Of a stretch of 64,000 nt of DNA, positions 57,442 through 64,000 are shown piece by piece; position 1 is the first letter of the stretch; every line of letters starts with the position of its first letter. The notes under the pieces were generated by a model that ran no database searches, was not told the origin of the DNA, and saw nothing but the letters and a program-made list of their open reading frames with translations. A program made the position numbers and the translations under genes. The stretch spans positions 1 to 64,000 of the forward strand of contig CAVVPU010000059.1 of assembly GCA_963750015.1 (NCBI GenBank), in the 5' to 3' direction. The DNA comes from CAVVNC01 sp963750015. GTDB taxonomy: Bacteria; Desulfobacterota; Syntrophorhabdia; Syntrophorhabdales; WCHB1-27.

Positions 57442-59730
57442 ATGACAGATAAGACTTTAGAATATATAGATTACCTCAGACTCCTCGAAATACTACAAAC
57501 CTATTCATCAACTCCATTCATAAAAAATCGCATAGCTGATTTGAGGCCGGCATCCGGTCTTGAAGAGATAGCGGAGCGTCAGGACCGAGTCGAAGCAGTC
57601 CTGGAGATCACCAGATGGCAGGGTCCTATTCCTCTCAAGGAAATCCCCGATATAAAGGAAAAACTCTGGCATCTGACCCTGGAAGAGTCTGTCCTGGAGG
57701 CTTCCGACCTTCTCGCTCTCTCTCATTTTCTCGCCGCTTGTAAAGGAGTTCTCGGCTTTTTGAGGAAGGCCCTCAAAAAGGAGCCTTATATAGAGTCGGT
57801 TATAGAAGGTATGCGACTGGTGCCAGAGGTTGCCGCGAAGATCAGAAAGACGGTGAATGAAGAAGGTTTCATCGAAGACAGCGCATCTTACGAGCTCTCA
57901 AAGATCAGATCGGATCTTTACCAGCTCAAAGAAAGGGCGCGTAAATCCCTTGACCGGATCATGGAAAGAGACGATGTCCGGCCGGTACTGCAAGATTCCT
58001 ATGTGGCCATGCGGAACGGCAGGTACGTAATTCCTCTCAAACCAAATTACAATCAGTATTTTCAAGGAATCGTGCACGATTATTCCCATTCCCTGAAGAC
58101 CTCTTTCGTGGAACCGGTCGAGATCATGGAGACGAACAACTCGATTAGTGTGCTCGAAAAGGAGGAAAAGGAGGAGGAAAAGAGGGTCTTGAGGGATCTG
58201 ACAAAATCTATCAGGCCCTACGCTCAGGACCTGGCCAAGAACCTGTCTCTCATCGGAGACCTCGATTTCTTTCACACTCTTGCTCTCTTCTCGACTGCCT
58301 TCAACTGCGTGAGACCCAAAGTAGAGCTATCCGGCTCCATCGAGATCCGGGAGGCGGTCAACCCCTTTATCGCGATCTCAAAAGGGGACAGGGCGGTCCC
58401 CATCAATATCGTTATCGGAGAAGATAAACGGGCGACCATCATCAGCGGCCCGAACGCCGACGGCAAAACGGTGGCCCTGAAAACCGTGGGCCTGCTCGTC
58501 GCGATGGCATCGGCAGGACTCTTTATCCCCGCAAAGGAGACACCTAGGGTCCGTCTTTTTCCGGCAATTTATGCAATCATGGGAGACGAGCAGAACATCA
58601 GCATGGAGCTCTCAACCTTTACCGCTCATATCGAAGCGATCAAGAATGTCTACGAGCGATCACTGGGCGGCGAACTGGTCCTGATAGATGAAATCGGGGG
58701 AGGGACCGAGCCTCAGGAAGCTTCAGCGCTCTCTATGGGCGTTCTGGACGCTTTTGTCGAAAAGAGATGCAAAATCATAGTTACAACCCATCTTAACCTC
58801 CTCAAAGCTTACGGTTCGACCCGGCCTTTCGCCCTGAACGTGGCAACCGATTTCGACCCTCGAACTATGAAGCCGCTTTACAGCCTTCTCTACGGGATGG
58901 CTGGTGTGAGCAACGCCCTCAAAGTGGCTGAAAAGGCAGGAATGCCTTCTGCCATTATAGAGAAGAGCCGGTCCTACATGGGGGATCAGGAGTACGTGTT
59001 GAACGATCTTATCCACAGCCTCGAAATAGAGAAGAAAGAGGCTGAGGAAGAACGACGGCAGGCGCATCTCTATCGTGATGAGATGTGGAAACGGCTCGCG
59101 ATGTTGAAAGAGAGACGGGACGAATATCTGAAAGACGCAGAGGAAAAGTGCAGGATTAAAGTCGCGGAAGTCGACATGGAGCTTGAGCAGATAAGAAAGG
59201 AAGTAGCCCGAAAGGACCGGGATTCTCTGAAGGCTGCCAGGGAACGTGTTTCGACCATGAGGAGGAAGCTTACCCCTCAAATCCGGGCATCCGAAACTGA
59301 GTTAAAGACAGGTGACTACGTCAGGGTAAGGACAATGGGCAAAGAAGGCTACGTGACGAGTCTCGACGCTGAGAAGAGGATGGTCGAGGTCAGCATAGGT
59401 AATATGCATATGCGCATCAATAAAGACTATGTGGAGAAATCACTGAGCCAGCCCGGACCGAGAGAGGAAAGGGTTAGCGTCAATGTGACCGGAATAGAGG
59501 TTCCCGAAATTAACGTCCGCGGAATGAGGGTGGATGAAGCCCTTGAAGAAGTCGATCGTTTCATGGATCGGGCGATTGTCCATGGCGCGCCGCGCCTGAG
59601 AATCTTGCACGGAATCGGAACAGGGAAGCTGATGACTGCTATAAGGAGCCATCTTTCGGAAGCAAGCTACGTAAAGGACGTAATAAAGGATGAGAAGAAC
59701 TCGGGCGTGACGATAGTAGAGCTGTTATGA
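57442..59730 (+). CDS. mutS2: Endonuclease MutS2
   Basis: 762 residues. It has the MutS core and clamp (about 1-300), an ABC-type ATPase (Walker A SGPNADGKTVALKTVG near residue 336, Walker B GGELVLIDEIGGGTEPQEAS), a long coiled coil (about 510-615), and a C-terminal Smr nuclease domain with INVRGMRVDEALEEVD and LHGIGTGKL. MutS2 lacks the mismatch-recognition domain; roles include suppressing recombination and rescuing collided ribosomes. The Walker A reads GPNADGKT where most MutS2 proteins have GPNxGGK, an Asp for Gly. It overlaps dnaG by 4 nt. Confidence 0.95.
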   Translation: MTDKTLEYIDYLRLLEILQTYSSTPFIKNRIADLRPASGLEEIAERQDRVEAVLEITRWQGPIPLKEIPDIKEKLWHLTLEESVLEASDLLALSHFLAACKGVLGFLRKALKKEPYIESVIEGMRLVPEVAAKIRKTVNEEGFIEDSASYELSKIRSDLYQLKERARKSLDRIMERDDVRPVLQDSYVAMRNGRYVIPLKPNYNQYFQGIVHDYSHSLKTSFVEPVEIMETNNSISVLEKEEKEEEKRVLRDLTKSIRPYAQDLAKNLSLIGDLDFFHTLALFSTAFNCVRPKVELSGSIEIREAVNPFIAISKGDRAVPINIVIGEDKRATIISGPNADGKTVALKTVGLLVAMASAGLFIPAKETPRVRLFPAIYAIMGDEQNISMELSTFTAHIEAIKNVYERSLGGELVLIDEIGGGTEPQEASALSMGVLDAFVEKRCKIIVTTHLNLLKAYGSTRPFALNVATDFDPRTMKPLYSLLYGMAGVSNALKVAEKAGMPSAIIEKSRSYMGDQEYVLNDLIHSLEIEKKEAEEERRQAHLYRDEMWKRLAMLKERRDEYLKDAEEKCRIKVAEVDMELEQIRKEVARKDRDSLKAARERVSTMRRKLTPQIRASETELKTGDYVRVRTMGKEGYVTSLDAEKRMVEVSIGNMHMRINKDYVEKSLSQPGPREERVSVNVTGIEVPEINVRGMRVDEALEEVDRFMDRAIVHGAPRLRILHGIGTGKLMTAIRSHLSEASYVKDVIKDEKNSGVTIVELL

Positions 59731-61448
59731 ACTCTGTCCTTGATGAAGTATTGGGGAGGGTGAATATCCTGGACGTGGTATCCCAGCACGTCAAGCTCAG
59801 AAAGGCCGGCAGAAACTTCATAGGCCTGTGCCCGTTTCATAAAGAGAAGACGCCTTCCTTCAGCGTGAGCGTCGAGAAGCAGATATACTACTGTTTCGGA
59901 TGCCACGAAGGAGGAAATGCGGTGGCATTCCTCGCCAAATACGAACGTTCCACCTTCCAGGAAGCTCTTGAGAGTCTTGCGACTCAATTGGGCATCCAGA
60001 ATCACAAGAGAACGGGGCCGAGAAGAACTCCGGTTTTCGATGCGCTCTCGAAGTTGGCAACCTATTATCAAGAGAACCTGAAACGGTTCGGACCAGGTCT
60101 AAAGTATCTCGCGGATCGCGGTATCAATGGACAGGTTATCGAAGACTTCAGGCTCGGTTACAGCGAAACGACCAATAGCAACAGAGATTTTGCGAAGCGC
60201 CTCGGCGTACCCCTCGACACGCTAATCTCCAGCGGCATCCTCAAGGTGAGAGAGGGTAGGGGGGATACCTACGACATCTTTCGCGGAAGGGTCGTCATAC
60301 CGATCCTCGATGCGAGCGGGAAAGTGGTGGGTTTCGGAGGGCGCGCTTTATCGAAGGACAGCCTGCCAAAATACATAAATTCGCCGGAATCGCCGGTGTT
60401 TTCGAAGCGTTCCATTCTTTACGGACTGGATAAAGCCAAACGGGAGATCGACGAAAAAGACGAAGCAATCATTGTCGAAGGCTACTTCGACCTTATCGCC
60501 CTTCACGCGGCCGGTATTCGCCACAGCGTGGCCACCCTAGGTACGTCGGTAACCGAAGATCAGATATCCCGTTTGAGGAATCATACGGAGAATATCACGC
60601 TCATGCTCGATGGAGACGAAGCGGGCGTGAAGAGCGCCCTTCGCCTAATCACGCTCTTCGGCGAAATGGGAATCAATGGAAAAATGGTAGTCCTGCCCGA
60701 TGGTCATGATCCGGACAGCTTCTTGCGCAAGGAGGGTCTGCCCGGCTTTCTCCGGATTATGGACAGCAGAAAACCACTGCTCGATTACTTCTTCGAGTTT
60801 CACGTGAAAAAGAACGGTCTGGGAACTCTGGAAGGGCGACTCGGCTTCATACGCACCATTATGCCCTATCTGGAAGAAATGAGGGATACGGTCAAGAGAA
60901 GACTCTATGTACAGCGTCTTTCCGAGCTCACCGGAGTCGAGGAATACAGGTTCTGGGACACGATGAAGGAGAAACGCAAAGAGGCCGAAGCGGGCGTCCA
61001 GGATGGGTCTGGAAGCGTTGTGGAGAAAAAGCTCGTAGGTATCCTCATAAACAGGCCGCAGGCTATAGAATCCTTAAAAGAAAAAGGGGGGATAGAATTT
61101 ATCAGGGACACGGACGTCAGAGAATTGGCGTCCACGGTGATTGACTATTTTAATGATCATGGTTCCATGGACCTCAAGATTTTTCTGAATGTAATAGAAA
61201 AACCGGAGTTGAGGGACATAGCAATAAGCTCGACTATGGACACAGCCGGGTGTGATGAGCACGAGATGGACAAGATTCTGTCAGATTATCTGCAATATGC
61301 AGAGAACAGACTGATTCGCGAAGAAGCGAAGGGCATCACGGAAAGGTTAGCAAAGGCCGAAGAACAGGGGGATGAGGAAGCTCTCAGAGAATTGCTCGAG
61401 AGAAAAATGCAGGTAGTGACTGCCATGAAGCATAAATCCGCCAAATGA
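59727..61448 (+). CDS. dnaG: DNA primase
   Basis: 573 residues. The N-terminal CHC2 zinc finger is CPFHKEKTPSFSV followed by YYCFGCHEGG (about 35-62). The central catalytic core includes RGRVVIPILDASGKVVGFGG and TOPRIM signatures EAIIVEGYFDLIALHAAG and LMLDGDEAG. The C-terminal helicase-binding region is helical and poorly conserved. It makes RNA primers for the replication fork. It starts by overlapping mutS2 and lies 9 nt before rpoD. Confidence 0.96.
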   Translation: MNSVLDEVLGRVNILDVVSQHVKLRKAGRNFIGLCPFHKEKTPSFSVSVEKQIYYCFGCHEGGNAVAFLAKYERSTFQEALESLATQLGIQNHKRTGPRRTPVFDALSKLATYYQENLKRFGPGLKYLADRGINGQVIEDFRLGYSETTNSNRDFAKRLGVPLDTLISSGILKVREGRGDTYDIFRGRVVIPILDASGKVVGFGGRALSKDSLPKYINSPESPVFSKRSILYGLDKAKREIDEKDEAIIVEGYFDLIALHAAGIRHSVATLGTSVTEDQISRLRNHTENITLMLDGDEAGVKSALRLITLFGEMGINGKMVVLPDGHDPDSFLRKEGLPGFLRIMDSRKPLLDYFFEFHVKKNGLGTLEGRLGFIRTIMPYLEEMRDTVKRRLYVQRLSELTGVEEYRFWDTMKEKRKEAEAGVQDGSGSVVEKKLVGILINRPQAIESLKEKGGIEFIRDTDVRELASTVIDYFNDHGSMDLKIFLNVIEKPELRDIAISSTMDTAGCDEHEMDKILSDYLQYAENRLIREEAKGITERLAKAEEQGDEEALRELLERKMQVVTAMKHKSAK

Positions 61449-61457
61449 GGAGTAACC

Positions 61458-63047
61458 ATGTCCGATAATGCTGAAGACAGGATGAAGATGCTGAGCCTAA
61501 ACAAGACCGATATGTTTTTCTTGTGTGACGAAAGTCCGGAGAGCGAGGTCTATCTGATGCTGACCCCGGTCGTCGAGGAGCGGGCGGGGTTTTACGAAGA
61601 CATGGAATTATTCGACATTGGCAGGGAACAGGAAGAGGTGTTGGATGCCTCGGACAAGTACGTAGGTATCTTCGATGAAGAAATCGAAGATACCTACGAT
61701 GAGGAACTCACCAATCCCATCAAACATTACATCAAGGAAATGGGTGGAGTGGGATTGCTCACCAGGGAAGGAGAAAAGGAGATCGCTGTACGCATGGAAG
61801 AGGCGAAAAACGAGATCAAGGAAATCGTCCTCTCCTTTCCAGTGACGATAAAGGAATTGCTCAATGCATACGCAGGTTTAAGGATGTCGAAGCTCAGCCT
61901 CAAGGACATAACGTCAGAGGCGGAAGATGAGGATGAAGCAGACTCGGAGGCAGAGTTTCAAAAACAGAAGATATTGGAACTGTTGGAAAGGTTGAAGAAG
62001 ATCCACAACCAATCAATGAAGTCGAAGAGTGTCAAGGAAAGACATCTCTACCAGGCTCAGATAAGGCAGATCATTTCGGAAATGAACATTGGCAAGAACA
62101 TCCTCGACAGAATAGTCTTCAGGATGAAAAGGTACGTCGAAAGGATTGAAAAAGTTGAAGCAGAGATCGCATCGGTTATGCAACAGGAGAATGACCGATG
62201 GCGAGTAAAAGAGCTGGGTCTCCTTAAGAAGAAGATCGCGAGGATCGAACAAGAGGCCGGCCTTTCCGGCACAGAGCTGCGTCGGTTTTACAACCGGATG
62301 GAAAGAGCCGAAAAAGAGTGTATAGACGCAAAAAACGACCTCATCAGGGCCAATCTCAGACTGGTCGTAAGCATAGCCAAGAAGTATATCAACCGGGGCC
62401 TCTCTCTTCTCGACCTTGTCCAGGAGGGAAATATAGGCCTTATGAAGGCAGTGGAAAAGTTCGAGTATCGAAGAGGATATAAATTCAGTACCTATGCCAC
62501 TTGGTGGATAAGGCAGGCCATTACGAGAGCGATCGCCGACCAGGCAAGGACCATCAGGATCCCTGTTCATATGATCGAGACTATTAACAAGATCATCAGA
62601 ATCTCACGCGAGCTCGTGCAAGATCTGGGGAGAGAGCCCTTTCCCGATGAAATAGCGGCAAGGATGGGATTTCCGGCCGATAAGATAAGAAAGATCCTGC
62701 GAATCACGAAAGAGCCGATATCCCTCGAAACGCCGGTAAGCGAGGATGAAGATACGCACCTGTCCGACCTCATAGAAGACAAGAACACCCCTGTACCCCA
62801 GGATTCCGTCATATTTCGGGACCTTATAGAACAGCTGAACAAGACCCTCTCCACCCTTACTCCCAAAGAAGAGCGAGTGATAAGGATGAGATTCGGCATC
62901 GGTGAAAGATACGATCACACCCTGGAAGAGGTGGGTCAAATTTTCGATGTTACCAGGGAGAGGATAAGGCAAATCGAAGCGAAAGCCCTTAAGAAACTTA
63001 AGCATCCCACGAGGTCGAAGAGGCTGAAGTGCTTCGCCGATATGTAG
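61458..63047 (+). CDS. rpoD: RNA polymerase primary sigma factor (sigma70)
   Basis: 529 residues. Region 1.2 starts at PIKHYIKEMGGVGLLTREGE (about 90). A non-conserved insert with acidic stretches follows. Region 2 includes LRLVVSIAKKYINRGLSLLD and GYKFSTYATWWIRQAITRAI. Regions 3 and 4 end with the helix-turn-helix YDHTLEEVGQIFDVTRERIR. Region 1.1 is short and acidic. GAGGAG precedes the ATG. The TTGACA/TATAAT-like promoters seen across the window are what this factor should read. Confidence 0.97.
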   Translation: MSDNAEDRMKMLSLNKTDMFFLCDESPESEVYLMLTPVVEERAGFYEDMELFDIGREQEEVLDASDKYVGIFDEEIEDTYDEELTNPIKHYIKEMGGVGLLTREGEKEIAVRMEEAKNEIKEIVLSFPVTIKELLNAYAGLRMSKLSLKDITSEAEDEDEADSEAEFQKQKILELLERLKKIHNQSMKSKSVKERHLYQAQIRQIISEMNIGKNILDRIVFRMKRYVERIEKVEAEIASVMQQENDRWRVKELGLLKKKIARIEQEAGLSGTELRRFYNRMERAEKECIDAKNDLIRANLRLVVSIAKKYINRGLSLLDLVQEGNIGLMKAVEKFEYRRGYKFSTYATWWIRQAITRAIADQARTIRIPVHMIETINKIIRISRELVQDLGREPFPDEIAARMGFPADKIRKILRITKEPISLETPVSEDEDTHLSDLIEDKNTPVPQDSVIFRDLIEQLNKTLSTLTPKEERVIRMRFGIGERYDHTLEEVGQIFDVTRERIRQIEAKALKKLKHPTRSKRLKCFADM

Positions 63048-63098
63048 ATTGGTCAAAATGTCGTCGGTAAAACAAGGCAACGGCGGAGATTACGGATC

Positions 63099-63136
63099 GT
63101 GATAGGCATTGGCTACCTATCCAGGCTATCACTTTT
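63099..63136 (+). terminator. Candidate terminator after rpoD
   Basis: GTGATAG (63099-63105) pairs with CTATCAC (63126-63132) around a 20-nt loop and is followed by TTTT. The large loop and short U run make it a modest candidate. Confidence 0.4.
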
Positions 63137-63139
63137 CAG

Positions 63140-63319
63140 CTAGTTACCGGCTGTGCGAAGTCCTGCCTGGAGGAGCAGGTCCAGGGAATGAAAGGGAAGA
63201 CCGAAGGTGTCTGCTACCGCCCTGTATGTCACCTTTCCCTCGACAAGGTTAACCCCTCTTTTGAGCGCTTTATCCTGTAGCGCCGCACGTTGCCAACCAT
63301 TTTCAGCGAGACTAAGGAC
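63140..63319 (-). pseudogene. C-terminal remnant of alanine dehydrogenase
   Basis: The minus-strand frame ending TAG at 63140-63142 reads VLSLAENGWQRAALQDKALK then RGVNLVEGKVTYRAVADTFG and LPFHSLDLLLQAGL. This matches my recollection of the alanine dehydrogenase C-terminus (GW...AL..D.AL..G.N...GKVTY.AVA..FG). Nothing N-terminal to it is present; the transposase gene of an IS5-family element directly abuts in the same frame. Insertion of the element into ald, or deletion next to it, is the simplest reading. The rest of the gene may lie beyond the right edge. Confidence 0.65.
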
Positions 63320-64000
63320 TTATCCGTAAATAGGAGTCACCTTCCTCCAGCATATGATCGCGGCAGCGAGGTGAAGGAGAGCCTCGTAGCTTTCAGTAAG
63401 CTTCTCATATCTGACGAGGAGCTTTCTGAATCGGTTGAACCAGGAATGGGCCGCTTCCACCACCCAGCGTCGATTCTTCCAAGGACGCCCTCGCCCTCGT
63501 CTGCGGTTCCTTCGTGGAATCCGTGGTATGTAGCCCTTTATACCGATCTGTTCGCGAACCGCATCGCCATCATAACCTTTATCCGCATACAGGAATCGCT
63601 CCCTGCCTTTTGGAAGATCGACGATGAGGGCATCGAGCACGGCAGAGAACTGACTGAGATCATGTCGATGGGCCCCGGTAACGATCAGCGACAGCGGGAC
63701 GCCACGAGCGTCCACCAGGATGTGCCGCTTGCTTCCTTTTTTTTCCCCGGTCCGTCGGGTTAGGACCGGTTGCTTCTCGGGCCAGAGGCGCTTTGATCGT
63801 GCTCCCGTCGATGCTCTGCCATTTCCAGGCAATCCCCTCCATCTCATCATACTCCGCGAGGCCTGCGCGCCACAGGGCGAGAAAGAAGCCTGTTTTCAGC
63901 CACTGCCTGAAGTACTTGTGAATCGAGCTCGCACTCCCGAACCGTTCCTTGGGCAATGACTTCCACTGGCAGCCTGTCCTGAGCACAAAGACGATGCCTT
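63320..64000 (-). mobile_element. IS5-family insertion sequence, partial
   Basis: The right part of the window is occupied by a DDE transposase gene of IS5 type that runs off the edge. The inner boundary lies close to the transposase stop at 63320, because alanine dehydrogenase codons resume by 63319 or shortly after. Terminal repeats cannot be defined since the other end is outside the window. Confidence 0.8.
63320..64000 (-). CDS. IS5-family transposase, frame change at an A8 run, partial
   Basis: The upstream frame enters from the right edge with IVFVLRTGCQWKSLPKERFG, HKYFRQWLKTGFFLALWRAG and the first catalytic Asp in QSIDGSTIKAP. It reaches GPNPTDRGKK, where the reading moves to a second frame: GSKRHILVDARGVPLSLIVT, the second Asp in FLYADKGYDGDAV, and the Glu in RRWVVEAAHSWFNRFRKLL. 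The junction is an A8 run at about 63739-63746 (minus strand). Relative frame is +1; with seven A the gene would be one uninterrupted frame. Programmed frameshifting is known in parts of this family, but a homopolymer read error fits as well. Confidence 0.85.

Noticed and set aside
63048..63140. tRNA gene downstream of rpoD
   Set aside because: No cloverleaf or T-loop consensus could be found; the region holds only a hairpin and the end of the ald remnant.
1..64000. CRISPR array or long tandem repeat
   Set aside because: No regularly spaced direct repeats were seen apart from the pentapeptide coding periodicity.

Overview
The window reads as a chromosome segment of an anaerobic deltaproteobacterium-like organism (Desulfobacterota in the broad sense). 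The evidence is gene order plus content: thrS-infC-rpmI-rplT-pheS-pheT-ihfA-merR on one strand, rpsU-yqeY-mutS2-dnaG-rpoD on the other, a FeoA-FeoB fusion beside a Fur-family regulator, an EFR1-type flavodoxin/ferredoxin protein, and a 13-gene complex I cluster with a fused nuoCD. The lineage call is inference from synteny; no rRNA gene is present to confirm it. I saw no tRNA, rRNA or CRISPR array.

Layout. 1-581: pentapeptide-repeat protein running off the left edge. 1139-8843 (minus): a translation operon read from a good sigma70 promoter at about 8980-9009, thrS first and ending in ihfA, a merR gene with a one-base frameshift, and a lipoprotein. 9042-12035: divergent fur and feoAB with two operator-like palindromes between them. 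12112-15330: Nudix hydrolase, acetolactate synthase (ilvB) preceded by a complete-looking transcription attenuator with a 36-codon leader peptide, an HNH endonuclease and an ArsC/Spx-like protein. 15532-20579: transketolase, transaldolase, zwf and pgl. 20614-21258: cyclase-family hydrolase (minus). 21490-36242: nuoA to nuoN. 36398-42288: ROK kinase, rpiB, pgi, gnd and a UbiA-family prenyltransferase. The oxidative pentose phosphate and hexose phosphate genes therefore flank complex I on both sides. 42418-44914: EFR1 protein, remnant of an SRPBCC gene, MBL-fold hydrolase, MarR regulator. 45029-48902 (minus): oligopeptide/dipeptide ABC transporter without a binding protein. 49261-55244: AddA/AddB-like helicase-nuclease pair. 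55338-63047: purA, then the rpsU-dnaG-rpoD macromolecular synthesis operon. 63140-64000 (minus): a C-terminal scrap of alanine dehydrogenase abutting an IS5-family transposase that runs off the right edge.

Most notable: the ilvB attenuator (promoter, possibly leaderless leader peptide, antiterminator and terminator all readable), an apparent AUA start for infC and AUC start for addA, a structured thrS leader, a perfect 7-1-7 palindrome on the feoAB transcription start, and three single-base insertions (merR, nuoF, nuoI) that each lengthen a short homopolymer in an otherwise conserved gene. The last pattern points to read errors as much as to real gene damage and should be resolved before calling these pseudogenes.
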